Origin: Kordia sp. TARA_039_SRF
GTDB lineage: Bacteria; Bacteroidota; Bacteroidia; Flavobacteriales; Flavobacteriaceae
Assembly (NCBI GenBank): GCA_006383075.2
Contig: SMNH02000003.1
Coordinates: 488,496-552,495 of the forward strand
Length of the DNA: 64,000 nucleotides
Direction: 5' to 3'
Positions 17,158 through 26,236 of this stretch are shown here, piece by piece (positions within the stretch are counted from its first letter, which is position 1; every line of letters begins with the position of its first letter). Made by a program: the position numbers and the translations under genes. Under the pieces are notes generated by a model. That model saw only the letters and a list, made by a program, of their open reading frames with translations. It did no database searches and had not been told where the DNA came from.

Positions 17158-17164
17158 TGAAATC

Positions 17165-18019
17165 TTATTTAAGTACAGGCGTTACCGTATATCCTTTTTG
17201 GCGAAGCAAGTTTATGACTCCATTTTCTCCTGGCAAATGTGCTGCACCAACGGCAAAAAATGTCGCTTGTTTTTGCATCATTTCAGGCATCAATTTTGAC
17301 CAATTTGTATTGCGAACCGTTAACAGCCAATGTTCTGTAGTTTTGTTAAAAAATCGCTCGTCTCTCACTTCCGAATATAGTTTTTCGATGTCTTCGTTTA
17401 TGTAAGAAGTTACCATGTCGTTTGTCAAATCTTTGTACTCCGAAAACAGCTCGATTTGCTTCCATAAGAAATCTTTCGGATAAGCTTTGTCAAAAAAATC
17501 GAGTTGCGCGTCTAGCGTTTCCAATCCTGCAACTTCTTTTTTTGACGCTTTCGCTAGATTGGTTAATTCCACTTCGTACATTTTCTTTACAGGACAATCA
17601 AAACTCTGCTGAATCAACAACGAATACACGGTTGCTAAGGTATAACTATCTACCATTTGAAGTGACATATTGAGTTCTTTTTTGAGTAAATCATTCAAAT
17701 ATATTTGTTGCTCTTTTGACAACGTTTCTGTCAATTTTCCGCCAGACATCATCTTTTTTTGCGCTGCCATTAAGGCTTTCATATCTGACATATCCACTTC
17801 CAATACCAAACGTTCTGTTTTGTCAAAAGCATCGGTCACCTTTTGTGGGATGGAAAAATCGTCTTTACATAAAATATGAATGGTTCCCATCAAATACGAA
17901 GGTTCTTTGAGGTCTTTGTGCTCAATTTTCCACAATATAGAATTTTCAAGTGTTTGTTTTTGGGCTTTGATGGCGAAGCTGCAAATTAAAAAGCAGCAAA
18001 ATACTAGTAGTTTTTTCAT
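17165..18019 (-). CDS. TraB/GumN family secreted protein
   Basis: 284 aa from the chosen start, which gives the signal peptide MKKLLVFCCFLICSFAIKAQ; an ATG 18 bases upstream is in frame. TraB/GumN features are LMGTIHILCKDDF near the N-terminus, VLEVDMSD, and FFAVGAAHLPGENGVINLLR at the end, carrying the conserved GxxHxxG. The family is related to the TIKI metalloproteases, so a peptidase role at the cell envelope is plausible but untested. It is followed by the sigma factor gene after eight bases. Confidence 0.88.
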   Translation of the reverse strand: MKKLLVFCCFLICSFAIKAQKQTLENSILWKIEHKDLKEPSYLMGTIHILCKDDFSIPQKVTDAFDKTERLVLEVDMSDMKALMAAQKKMMSGGKLTETLSKEQQIYLNDLLKKELNMSLQMVDSYTLATVYSLLIQQSFDCPVKKMYEVELTNLAKASKKEVAGLETLDAQLDFFDKAYPKDFLWKQIELFSEYKDLTNDMVTSYINEDIEKLYSEVRDERFFNKTTEHWLLTVRNTNWSKLMPEMMQKQATFFAVGAAHLPGENGVINLLRQKGYTVTPVLK

Positions 18020-18253
18020 GAGGTTGTTTTTTCTCAAAAGATGTTTCAGCTGAATAGATCTTTTTAATTAATTATCTATTTGCTTCGTAAGTATGCACTT
18101 TGAAAATTTGTTACATTATTTTTTTTTAGAATTGAATTTCTGTTTAAACACCTGAACAAAAACCGTTATTACACCTTTGTAAATCAGCATTTTGACTCTC
18201 GTTTAAAAGTTGTTTTTGTTTTTACTTTGTGCAACATATAAATTAGAAGTATT

Positions 18254-18469
18254 ATGAAAAAACGAAACAAAATGAGTTTAACACTCAACAAAAAATCAAT
18301 TTCAAATTTGAAGAAAACGACGCTAAACGGCGGTATCGATAGTTTAGATTCTCAAGTAAGTTGTTACAACACTTGCAATATTCATTGTCAAATAGACCCT
18401 GATCCAGATCCGATTCCATTACCAATAAAACCCGTAGTTTCGGTATTGTATTGGCAATGTCCGAGATAA
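18254..18469 (+). CDS. GG-leader natural-product precursor peptide A
   Basis: 71 aa. The leader MSLTLNKKSISNLKKTTLNGG ends in GG near residue 30 and matches the Bacteroidota pattern LxLNKKSIS...GG found also at 28132 and 44835. The core (about 41 residues) contains four Cys and a proline/aspartate stretch (DPDPDPIPLPIKP). Such peptides are annotated as class I lanthipeptide-like or bacteriocin-type precursors. No LanB, LanC, radical SAM maturase or peptidase-ABC exporter lies in this window, so it is an orphan here. It has its own strong terminator. Confidence 0.75.
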   Translation: MKKRNKMSLTLNKKSISNLKKTTLNGGIDSLDSQVSCYNTCNIHCQIDPDPDPIPLPIKPVVSVLYWQCPR

Positions 18470-18486
18470 AATTTGAAACGATAGAA

Positions 18487-18520
18487 ACGTTATAAAGTTA
18501 CTTTATAGCGTTTTTTATTT
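18487..18520 (+). terminator. Terminator of the GG-leader gene
   Basis: An 11-pair stem (ACGTTATAAAG with CTTTATAGCGT, one wobble, three-base loop) is followed by TTTTTATTTT. It overlaps the last codons of the convergent RidA gene. Confidence 0.75.
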
Positions 18521-18982
18521 TGCAGCAATCACATCAATTTCAATTTTGGCATTGGCTGCCAATCCGCCAGCGGCAAAGGTTGTACGTGCAGGTTTGTTGG
18601 GAAAATAGCGCACATACACCGAATTGAATTCTTTAAAATCGTTGATATCGGCTAAAATTACCGTGCATTTTACCACGCGATCCAACGAAGAGTTGTGTTG
18701 CTCCAATACCGCTTTTATATTTTCAATAGCTTGTTTGGTTTCCGCTTTGATGCCACCTTCAACCAAAACTCCTTTGGTATGATCTTTCCCTATTTGTCCC
18801 GCCAAAAACAGTAAATTTTCCGTTTCAACGGCTGCACTAAACGGCGTGTTTTGTCGTTGTGGTAAGTGTGATTTGTGGAATGTGATGTTAGTTGGCTTTT
18901 TTGTATTTACTTCTGATTGTGAAGTCTGACAACTCGTCAAATAAAGTAACAACATGATACAGATAGAAAAAATGAATTTCAC
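18515..18982 (-). CDS. RidA/YjgF-family lipoprotein
   Basis: 155 aa. The N-terminus IMLLLYLTSCQTS is a lipoprotein signal, unusual for the mostly cytosolic RidA family. The domain follows: LLFLAGQIGKD, KQAIENIKAVLEQ, VVKCTVILADINDF, and NKPARTTFAAGGLAANAKIEIDVIA truncated at the usual end. Arg in PARTTF, which binds the substrate carboxylate in RidA, is present. Family members deaminate 2-aminoacrylate-type imines; an envelope-anchored version may act on other substrates. It is monocistronic and convergent with the GG-leader gene. Confidence 0.88.
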   Translation of the reverse strand: MKFIFSICIMLLLYLTSCQTSQSEVNTKKPTNITFHKSHLPQRQNTPFSAAVETENLLFLAGQIGKDHTKGVLVEGGIKAETKQAIENIKAVLEQHNSSLDRVVKCTVILADINDFKEFNSVYVRYFPNKPARTTFAAGGLAANAKIEIDVIAAK

Positions 18983-19024
18983 AATATTGGAGTTTGATTA
19001 GTAAACAAATTTAAGCAAATTATG

Positions 19025-19462
19025 ATGAGAATTTTTATTGTTTTAATCTATATGTTGTGTGTCAATTGTGATACAAGGAAAAAACAAAAGATAATTACTA
19101 TATCTGATAATAAAAAAATTGAAAACATTCTATTTTTAGATAAAATGATGGTTGGCGAAACCGTTCGATTTGATCTTAGTTGACGTGGATGTTTTGATAG
19201 TAGCACTTATGAACTCTCAATCACAAAATTGATTGAAGATTATGAAGTAACATATCATAAAGAAACATCAAAACTCACACTTGATAAATTGGAACTCGTC
19301 AAAAAATTTGAACGAGAATTACGCCAAGAACATTTTAAAAATTGTAGCACCGTTGATTATTATCTTATCACAAATACTGTAACTCATGAGACTTATAAAA
19401 CAATCGATGAAAGCTGTTCGTGGAATGGTTTTATGAATTTGATTGAGAAATTAGATTTATGA
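19025..19462 (+). pseudogene. Small lipoprotein gene interrupted by an in-frame TGA
   Basis: An ATG at 19025 (or 19022) opens a frame beginning MRIFIVLIYMLCVNCDT, a lipoprotein signal. It runs to an in-frame TGA at 19181-19183 (after VRFDLS). The same frame continues without gap as RGCFDSSTYELSIT and on to a TAA-type stop at 19462, giving about 145 codons in all. One base change from TGG, CGA or similar explains it. It is either a recent nonsense pseudogene or a sequencing error. The product family is not recognised; a separate start at 19229 would lack a signal peptide. Confidence 0.6.
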
Positions 19463-19564
19463 TAATACAATTCGGTTTTCAATTAGATTCCTGTCTTACT
19501 TCAACAAACTCAGCACAAGTCACAGGAATGACAACATCGCATTAGATTCACACTTTCTTGAGAA

Positions 19565-20824
19565 TTAGAAATACTGCCCAATTCCAAAAACGATTCCGCG
19601 ACTGGCATTTTTGGTGATTCCGTAGCCGTAATCTATACGGAAAATTGCATTGAAGATGCGTTTGTGAATGAATCGTACACCAACACCAGGATAAATTCTG
19701 AAATTGTCACTATCTACAAAATCGCCAAAGTTACCACCAGGATTTCGCCACGTTCCTGCGTCAATGAATCCATTTCCTTGTAGAACAAACCAGCCTTTTT
19801 CATACAACGTATATCGGTATTCGGTGTTTAAAACTAAACTCGCCGTTCCACGATCGATAATGTTTCCAACTCCACGAATGTTTAAGTTATTATCTACAGA
19901 AAACGGCGCAAACGGACTGTCGTCATTCGACGCGACTCCAAAGCGCAATCGGTTTGCCCAATTGCCTTTTTCCCCAACTCGGGTGAAATATAAAAAGTCG
20001 CTCCAACCGATGAGAAAATTATCTTGAAAATCATTTTCAGTAGTAACATATTGCAAATACAGTGTGTTTTTGATGCCTTCTACATATTGATATTCATAAT
20101 CTAAATCGTTGATTTCGTAGATGAGTTTTAGCATTTGCTTGTCCAACGCTAAACTTTGCGGAATAGCATTAGAAGTCAAGCCCGAAAGGTAATCGTATTC
20201 TTCTTTAAAAATGTTAATTCCGAATTGTAATGAGTGTTTGAAATTGATTTGAAATAACGCCAATACTTCAAACGACGTGTTGCTGTATTTGTAATTTGCT
20301 GAGCCGTTGTTGAAAAATAACGGTTCTTCACTGGTCCAATTTTGATGATTTATTGCAATTCCCAAACTCCGCGTAAATAGGTTTGGCGCGCGCAGATTGA
20401 TGCCGTACGAGTCAAATCCGTTGTTTTGGTAAAATCCGCCAAAAGCGATATTTCTTCCCAAAAAATTATAATCATACAACCCAATTTTATAGGCAAACTG
20501 CTGATTGGTCGTTGTCCAAATATTGGCATTTGGAATGAGCGTGAAGTTTTCTTCAATATTAAAATAGACATTGTAAAGATTATCATGCGAATGAAATACT
20601 TGATAATACGCATGTGAAACGCCCGCTAAACGTTTGAGCAAAATGACATCTTTTTCCAACTGAAGTGAATCCAACACATCGCCATTTCGAACACTGACAT
20701 ACTTTTTTAAGAAGCCAACTTTATTCTTTTTTTGTCCTTGAAATTTGACATCGTAGACTATTTTATCTTGTGCTATAACGCCGAAGACAACAAAGAAAAA
20801 TGCTCCTAAAAAAAGTATTTTTTT
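19565..20824 (-). CDS. BamA/TamA-like outer-membrane barrel with POTRA
   Basis: 419 aa from the chosen start, which provides the signal peptide MKKILFLGAFFFVVFGVIAQ and sits five bases after the upstream lipoprotein gene; an ATG 48 bases earlier is less likely. One POTRA-like domain (about 22-95, including GFLKKYVSVRNGDVLD) precedes a 16-strand-type barrel with FLGRNIAFGGFYQNNG and the final FRIDYGYG...FGIGQYF. It is shorter than BamA and lacks further POTRAs. Probably it exports or inserts a partner product with its two co-transcribed neighbours. Confidence 0.82.
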   Translation of the reverse strand, partial: KKILFLGAFFFVVFGVIAQDKIVYDVKFQGQKKNKVGFLKKYVSVRNGDVLDSLQLEKDVILLKRLAGVSHAYYQVFHSHDNLYNVYFNIEENFTLIPNANIWTTTNQQFAYKIGLYDYNFLGRNIAFGGFYQNNGFDSYGINLRAPNLFTRSLGIAINHQNWTSEEPLFFNNGSANYKYSNTSFEVLALFQINFKHSLQFGINIFKEEYDYLSGLTSNAIPQSLALDKQMLKLIYEINDLDYEYQYVEGIKNTLYLQYVTTENDFQDNFLIGWSDFLYFTRVGEKGNWANRLRFGVASNDDSPFAPFSVDNNLNIRGVGNIIDRGTASLVLNTEYRYTLYEKGWFVLQGNGFIDAGTWRNPGGNFGDFVDSDNFRIYPGVGVRFIHKRIFNAIFRIDYGYGITKNASRGIVFGIGQYF

Positions 20825-20829
20825 CATAG

Positions 20830-21585
20830 CTATTGTGCTATAAATATACTTTGAATTGCTGTATTTACCCAATTATCTTCGCTGACGTCCATCATGGTGA
20901 ATTTGTATGAGTTGCCAATCGTTAATTCTACAGGATTTTCCTCAGAAATATTCAATACCACATTCGACGTATTGTAGTATTGAAATTGGTTTTCAAGCGT
21001 ATAGGTTCCTGAAAGCAATCCATTATCTACGGTTGAAACGATTTGAAAATAAATCGCGTTGTCGCCCGTTGCATCAGCTTCCCAGCTAAATTTTGGCATT
21101 TTTGATACTTCTTGATTCACCAAAACTTGGTCTGTCCATAAGGTAGGTTTGCTGTTATTTTTTGTGCGAATTGGATTCGAAAGCTTTAGTTCTCCGTCCA
21201 ATTCAAAAGCAACAATAATCCATTGGTCATGCGCAAACGGACGCGTAAATTGATAGATAAAACCGTTAAAAAGTGGTGTAGATGGCAAATTTAATTTTCG
21301 GTAATTGCTATAATCATTTGGATTGACTTCGGTAGTATTGGTTTCAAAAAATTGCACATTGGTCGCGCCTTCTTCCAAATAGTAAAATACATGCACTACC
21401 TCAGCACCATTAGCATCGCTTGCCGCACAGGCAATAACTGCGCCCGTTTCAATGGTTTGATTGGTAATAATGGTAGAAAGTTTGGCTGTATTTTCTAAAT
21501 TGATAGGAGTTTCAACATCGTCTGACTGACATGAAAACAAGGTAATAAAAAAGGTAAGTACTAGTACTTTTGTTAGTTTTTCCAT
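20830..21585 (-). CDS. Lipoprotein of unknown function
   Basis: 251 aa. The N-terminus VLVLTFFITLFSCQSDD is a lipoprotein signal with the lipobox Cys followed by acidic residues, typical of Bacteroidota surface export (SLEEN-like) signals. The rest is beta-rich with no family I recognise. It starts inside the end of the GH113-like gene (13-base overlap) and ends five bases before the barrel gene, so the three are one unit. It may be the surface-exposed partner of the barrel. Confidence 0.78.
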   Translation of the reverse strand: MEKLTKVLVLTFFITLFSCQSDDVETPINLENTAKLSTIITNQTIETGAVIACAASDANGAEVVHVFYYLEEGATNVQFFETNTTEVNPNDYSNYRKLNLPSTPLFNGFIYQFTRPFAHDQWIIVAFELDGELKLSNPIRTKNNSKPTLWTDQVLVNQEVSKMPKFSWEADATGDNAIYFQIVSTVDNGLLSGTYTLENQFQYYNTSNVVLNISEENPVELTIGNSYKFTMMDVSEDNWVNTAIQSIFIAQ

Positions 21586-22586
21586 TCGTATTTTTTATAA
21601 GTTTCGCGGACAATTTTTTCCGCAGGTTTGTTTTGAGGTGTAAATTGGTCATCGCTTGCGCCGCCGACTTTGTCATCTTGAATAAACCATTTCCAGATAA
21701 ATCCGCCCGCAAACCATTCTTCTTTCCAAAATTCGTTATACAACGCTTGCAGCGCGACTTTTTGTGCTTCTAAATTGAGTGTTTTCCCTTTATGATTGGA
21801 ATCCCAAGGCTCTTTTCCTGTGTAATCCATACTGCGATATCCGTATTCGGTAAAGAGTATTTTTCGCGCTAATTTTTCAGACAACGTTTTGATTTTTGTT
21901 TTGTGTTGTTGCCAACCTTTTTGCAAACTTTCTACCGAAGGTATTTTTTCGTCACTCAGTGGAAAATACGCATCAATTCCTATAAAATCGAGTTGTTCCC
22001 AAAACGGTACTTTTTCAAACGAATCCCAGTTTTCTGCATAGGTCAATTTTCCTTTGTATATTTTTTTCACTTTCGTGATAAGTTCCTTCCAAAAAGCTGG
22101 TCGCGCCGCTACAAACTTGTACAATTCTGTACCAATACAATACATTTCCGCGTTGATTTCCGCAGCCAAACTTGCATATTCTAGGATGAAACTTTCATAA
22201 GACGCTTCAAACGCTTTCCAATCGACTTCTGACGTCATTTCAATAAAGCCTGTAAATTCTCCATTCCAAACCCAAATTTGTGGTTTTATCATCACTTTAA
22301 TACCGTTTTTTTTCAGCAATTCGGCATATTGTTTGGCACCTTTTCGCGTTTCTCCAAACCATTGTCTGTCTGTATTGTGTATTACTTCCGTAGTGGTTAA
22401 TTTTCGCATAAACCCAAAAGGCATAATCGCGGCATAATTTGCGTTGACTTCCAAAACAGGGTTTACATGAGATTGGTCAGCAACGTGTCGCGAAGCCACA
22501 AAACTAACGCCATTTATTTTTTTGGATTGACTGGTACATGAAAACTGCAACAAGCCAAAAAGCACAATAAGAAGTCTAAATTTCAT
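21573..22586 (-). CDS. GH113-like glycoside hydrolase, lipoprotein
   Basis: 337 aa. A lipoprotein signal (LFGLLQFSCTSQ) is followed by a TIM-barrel similar to GH113 beta-mannanases: KPQIWVWNGEFTGFIE, MYCIGTELYKF with a candidate acid/base Glu, FIGIDAYFPLSD and LFTEYGYRSMDYTG with the candidate nucleophile Glu. The family cleaves beta-mannans. It heads the leftward operon with a lipoprotein and a BamA-like barrel, an unusual combination. A catalytic role is well supported by the two Glu motifs; the true glycan is unknown. Confidence 0.85.
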   Translation of the reverse strand: MKFRLLIVLFGLLQFSCTSQSKKINGVSFVASRHVADQSHVNPVLEVNANYAAIMPFGFMRKLTTTEVIHNTDRQWFGETRKGAKQYAELLKKNGIKVMIKPQIWVWNGEFTGFIEMTSEVDWKAFEASYESFILEYASLAAEINAEMYCIGTELYKFVAARPAFWKELITKVKKIYKGKLTYAENWDSFEKVPFWEQLDFIGIDAYFPLSDEKIPSVESLQKGWQQHKTKIKTLSEKLARKILFTEYGYRSMDYTGKEPWDSNHKGKTLNLEAQKVALQALYNEFWKEEWFAGGFIWKWFIQDDKVGGASDDQFTPQNKPAEKIVRETYKKYEWKN

Positions 22587-22622
22587 AACGAATTTGTTTA
22601 GACTTCTAAAGTACTATATTTC

Positions 22623-23546
22623 TTAAAATAGCGCTCTTAATCCTATGCTAAATGTTTGTCCCAATCCTTGAAAGTTGCTTCCGCGAACAAATTTATCAAA
22701 AGATGCTTCTACGTTTAATATGTCCGTTAATTGGTATTTGGTTCCGATTCCGAATGAGGTTGAATTTTGCGCAAAATCATTTCCTAAATCGATTAAAAAT
22801 GCCTGTTTTGTATTCACATAAATCGTCGATTCTCCCGATGGAAAATAGCTTAAAAACACCGCAAAAGGCATGAACAAACTGTTATTCGCAAAGCGTTCTC
22901 CTACATTTGAATCATTCAGATTGGCATCAGAAGCTTTTTCTCCAAAATTGAATCCGAAATCTGCTTGCGTAAATAACTGCCATTTGTCTTGTCCGAACGT
23001 TTTATCGTAGAAAAATTTCGTTTCCCAAAATACACTTCGCTTGTCCAAATACGGCGCGTTGGCTTTATCAGCAAAAATTGGCAAATAGATAGAACTCGTA
23101 AAGGAAAATGTCGCTAAATTTTTAAACGGTTGCACACGAATAGAAGGCGCAATGGTTGTTAATCCGCTTCTTGACGTGGCGTTGTCTCTAAAATTCAACA
23201 CCTCTAACGCGCCCGCGCCACCAAAGGTATTGGAACGCACTTGAAAGATAAATCCGATGTTGACACGACGGTTTTCGCTGATTCCTGTGTAAATCTCAGT
23301 CGTATTTGTAAAAAATGTTTCTCTCGGAATGGTAACCGAAGTGCTTCCTGCATCGGTTCGTTCGGTTTGTGTATAAATACTATTGAAGAATTTGATATCC
23401 CATTGTCCTTTTTTCAACAATTTTGAAGGCGTAAATTCTTGAATATTGGTTAAATCTGTGGTCGTATCATCGTCATCAGTTTGTGCAAATGTGAGGTTTG
23501 TACATAATATACAAATGGCGATTAGAAGTATGTTTTTGGTGTTCAT
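22623..23546 (-). CDS. Outer-membrane beta-barrel protein
   Basis: 307 aa with signal peptide (ending NLTFAQTDDDD), then a beta-barrel of roughly 250 residues ending in Phe (GLRALF). The pattern (FTPSKLLKKGQWDIKFFNS, TFGGAGALEV, AEASF-like strands) resembles the putative MetA-type/transporter barrels found in Bacteroidota. No substrate can be read. It is leftward, 36 bases before the GH113-like gene, so it may be co-transcribed with that operon. Confidence 0.75.
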   Translation of the reverse strand: MNTKNILLIAICILCTNLTFAQTDDDDTTTDLTNIQEFTPSKLLKKGQWDIKFFNSIYTQTERTDAGSTSVTIPRETFFTNTTEIYTGISENRRVNIGFIFQVRSNTFGGAGALEVLNFRDNATSRSGLTTIAPSIRVQPFKNLATFSFTSSIYLPIFADKANAPYLDKRSVFWETKFFYDKTFGQDKWQLFTQADFGFNFGEKASDANLNDSNVGERFANNSLFMPFAVFLSYFPSGESTIYVNTKQAFLIDLGNDFAQNSTSFGIGTKYQLTDILNVEASFDKFVRGSNFQGLGQTFSIGLRALF

Positions 23547-23645
23547 TTTTTTGTGTGATTAGTTTTTTTATTTGTTTTTCGTGTTTTGTTGATTTGTCTA
23601 TTTGTCTATTTGTTGAGTTGTTTGTTTTATAGCTGGCTTTACGTT

Positions 23646-23695
23646 TCCAAGCACTTCTCGATACAAATTCGCTGCGCGAATTCACTCGAAGTGAC
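23646..23695. repeat. Dispersed palindromic repeat
   Basis: GCACTTCTCGATACAAATTCG, its centre GCTGCGCG, and ATTCACTCGAAGTGACGTT show the family arms. This copy lies in the 227-bp spacer before the second DUF547 gene, which otherwise holds only low-complexity GTTTTTCGTGTTTTG-like sequence. Confidence 0.6.
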
Positions 23696-23773
23696 GTTAT
23701 TGTTTAATGTGCCAATTTGAAAATGTACCAATGTTTTTATTTAAATACATTTAGGGTTTCCAACAACTAGCAA

Positions 23774-24490
23774 CTACTTCGTTTCATTCAAACTCCAGTT
23801 GTACGGATAGTAACTAATTTTTGATTTTGCTGGAATTTTCTCTTTGCGGTATTGATTGATAAAGTTGATTTCACTGCCATTTTGTGTAAAATCTTCTTTG
23901 TACCATTTCATGATTTCGGAAAGCTGTACGCGCTTTTTTCTAGTGTTTACTTTGATAAAATCGTCGCTGTTTAAGGCAATTTTAGTTTGTGTTTCCAATT
24001 GTGCATCCAACGAATTTGGCATGTAGGCTTCCGCGATGATTGGCGGACAGCCTAAACCTGCGCACACCAACACAAAGTGAAAACGCGCATCGTTAAATTG
24101 TTCGCGCAACAATTTGTGTTCCATATCATTGAGTGTGATTTTTTTTCCACCAACGGAATGTTTGGTTTTGTCGAAAAAACCTTTGATATCAAGTGGCGAT
24201 TTTACTGGATAATTATCCACGATTCCTTTGATTACGGATAAATTATAGATATTAATCCAAAATGCTTGATACGTCGCTGCATCACTTTTGTCAACTGTAA
24301 TGCTGTTGGTACTTATTAAAATAGCCTCTAATTCTGCCGGATTTTCTTTGATAGCTTTGTAATGTACACGTCCGTCTTTTACATATTTTTGTAAAAAAGC
24401 ATCCGTATTTTTGAAGAATTCGTCGGTGCTTTGCGCAACACTAAACGCAGTAACAAACACCGTACTAAAGAGTAAAATTTTAGATTTCAT
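23774..24490 (-). CDS. DUF547 protein, second paralogue
   Basis: 238 aa from the chosen start (signal peptide MKSKILLFSTVFVTAFSVAQ; an ATG 15 bases earlier is possible). DUF547 motifs: YQAFWINIYNLSVIKGIV, RFHFVLVCAGLGCPPII, and LSEIMKWYKEDFTQNGS. It is a secreted rather than lipid-anchored relative of the protein at 14042. Monocistronic. No activity is established for the family; the conserved Cys-Pro-Pro loop and acidic residues suggest a hydrolase-like fold. Confidence 0.85.
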   Translation of the reverse strand: MKSKILLFSTVFVTAFSVAQSTDEFFKNTDAFLQKYVKDGRVHYKAIKENPAELEAILISTNSITVDKSDAATYQAFWINIYNLSVIKGIVDNYPVKSPLDIKGFFDKTKHSVGGKKITLNDMEHKLLREQFNDARFHFVLVCAGLGCPPIIAEAYMPNSLDAQLETQTKIALNSDDFIKVNTRKKRVQLSEIMKWYKEDFTQNGSEINFINQYRKEKIPAKSKISYYPYNWSLNETK

Positions 24491-24700
24491 AGCAATTTTC
24501 CCCATTTGTATTTTAATTTGTAATGTTGTCTAAGTCCTCAAAAGATTTGAGAACTTACAAACTTTCTCAAAAAAATTTCTTTCGCATCAAATTGATTTTC
24601 AAGCAGCTTGCACGTAGTTATTTTTTAAAAATCCTTACAACATCTGTTTAATTTATAATTGTTCTAAATTTTTGCTCTCGTTTAAGTTCTTAACTTTAGC

Positions 24701-24842
24701 TTCGACAGAATTCCCGACGCGAGTTCATTTACACACAATCAACTTTGTCAATTGCTTAGGGGCAAACCCGTGAAGCATTCAGAGAAAACAATTAAAAATT
24801 TCGACCTAAGCGTCGGAACTATTAAATCTCGATTATCGAGTC
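24701..24842 (+). ncRNA. Structured leader RNA before the FAD oxidoreductase gene
   Basis: A nine-pair closing helix with one bulged C joins TTCCCGACGC (24711-24720) and GCGTCGGAA (24810-24818). Inside is a hairpin built of TTGT/ACAA, AAT/ATT, GCTT/AAGC and GGG/CCC with loop GCAAA (24745-24791). A last small hairpin CTCGA/TCGAG (24829-24841) lies 25 bases before the ATG. It has the compact look of a riboswitch or cis-regulatory RNA but fits no class I recognise. No terminator follows, so control would be translational. Confidence 0.4.
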
Positions 24843-24866
24843 AAAAAATAACTAACCATTACACCT

Positions 24867-26216
24867 ATGGAACATATTGTAATTATTGGTAACGGAATTT
24901 CAGGAGTCACTGCCGCAAGACATATTCGGAAGCTTTCTGACAAACGCATTACCATCATTTCGGCAGAAACCGAATACTTCTTTTCGCGCACCGCATTGAT
25001 GTATATTTACATGGGACACATGAAGTTTGAGCATACGCAACCGTACGAAAATTGGTTTTGGGAAAAGAATCGCATCGAACTTAAAAAAGGATTCGTCACA
25101 CACATTAACGATGCATCTAAAGAATTGGTTTTTGCCAACGGAGAAACGATGAATTATGACAAACTCATCATCGCCACAGGTTCCAAACCGAATAAATTTG
25201 GCTGGCCAGGACAGGATTTGGACGGCGTTATGGGCATGTATCACAAACAAGATTTGGAAACCTTAGAAAAGTTCGCACCAAATAACAAGGTTTGTAAACG
25301 CGCTGTGATTGTCGGTGGCGGATTGATTGGCATTGAACTCGCCGAAATGTTACAAAGTCGCGATATTCCTGTTACGTTTTTAGTCCGCGAAAACAGTTTT
25401 TGGAATGGCGTGTTGCCTGCGGGCGAATCGGCAATGATTAACGAACATATTAAAGAACACCATATTGATTTACGCTTAGGCGTGAATTTACAAGAAATCA
25501 AAGCAGACGAACACGGAAAAGTGAAATCCATCATCATTAAAGAAACGGGCGAAGAAATTGCCTGTGATGTGGTTGGACTCACCGCAGGAGTTTCTCCAAA
25601 TGTAGATTTCTTAAAAGAATCAAACATTGAACTAGGACGCGGCGTGAAGGTGAATCGGATGCTAGAAACGAATGTAAAAGATATTTACGCAATTGGCGAT
25701 TGTGCCGAACAACACGAAGCCATTGGAAATCGCAGACCCATTGAAGCGGTTTGGTATACAGGACGCATGATGGGTGAAACCGTAGCGCAAACCATTTGTG
25801 GCAATCCGAAGGAATACAATCCTGGACATTGGTTCAATTCTGCCAAGTTTTTAGATATTGAATACCAAACCTACGGTTGGGTTTTTGGCGAGCGAGGACG
25901 ACCAGAGTATGAACAGCATTTTCACTGGAAACATCCAAAAAAGCATTTGTGCATTACGGTGGCTTTTCACAAGGAAACACACGAATTTTTAGGAATTAAC
26001 ACTTTCGGAATCCGCATGCGACATCATGCTTTTGATAAATGGCTCACAGAAAAACGCTCGGTAGAATATGTGTTGGCACATTTAGCCGACGCCAATTTTG
26101 ATCCTGAATTTTACAAGTTACACGAAAAAGACATCGTAGCGCAATTCAACCAAGAACACCACACCAACATTCTACTGAAAAAGAGAAGCTGGAAACGTAT
26201 TTTTCAATTTTCTTAA
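24867..26216 (+). CDS. FAD-dependent NAD(P)H oxidoreductase
   Basis: 449 aa pyridine nucleotide-disulfide type flavoprotein. FAD site IIGNGISGVTAARHIRKL at the N-terminus, ATGSKPN near 108, NAD(P) site IVGGGLIGIELAEML near 150, and IYAIGDCAE near 272. The C-terminal third is unlike nitrite reductase or rubredoxin reductase and has many His/Trp. It is followed 20 bases later by a polyferredoxin membrane protein, suggesting an electron chain from NAD(P)H through FAD to Fe-S clusters. The final acceptor is unknown. Confidence 0.88.
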   Translation: MEHIVIIGNGISGVTAARHIRKLSDKRITIISAETEYFFSRTALMYIYMGHMKFEHTQPYENWFWEKNRIELKKGFVTHINDASKELVFANGETMNYDKLIIATGSKPNKFGWPGQDLDGVMGMYHKQDLETLEKFAPNNKVCKRAVIVGGGLIGIELAEMLQSRDIPVTFLVRENSFWNGVLPAGESAMINEHIKEHHIDLRLGVNLQEIKADEHGKVKSIIIKETGEEIACDVVGLTAGVSPNVDFLKESNIELGRGVKVNRMLETNVKDIYAIGDCAEQHEAIGNRRPIEAVWYTGRMMGETVAQTICGNPKEYNPGHWFNSAKFLDIEYQTYGWVFGERGRPEYEQHFHWKHPKKHLCITVAFHKETHEFLGINTFGIRMRHHAFDKWLTEKRSVEYVLAHLADANFDPEFYKLHEKDIVAQFNQEHHTNILLKKRSWKRIFQFS

Positions 26217-26236
26217 TCGCATCAAAACGTTACAAC

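Noticed and set aside
19181-19183. TGA as selenocysteine codon
   Set aside because: No SECIS-like hairpin follows and the gene is a small lipoprotein with no redox motif; a nonsense change is simpler.
24755-24775. c-di-GMP riboswitch resemblance (GGGGCAAACCC)
   Set aside because: The second half of that class (GGGACGCAAAGCC) is not present, so the match is a coincidence.
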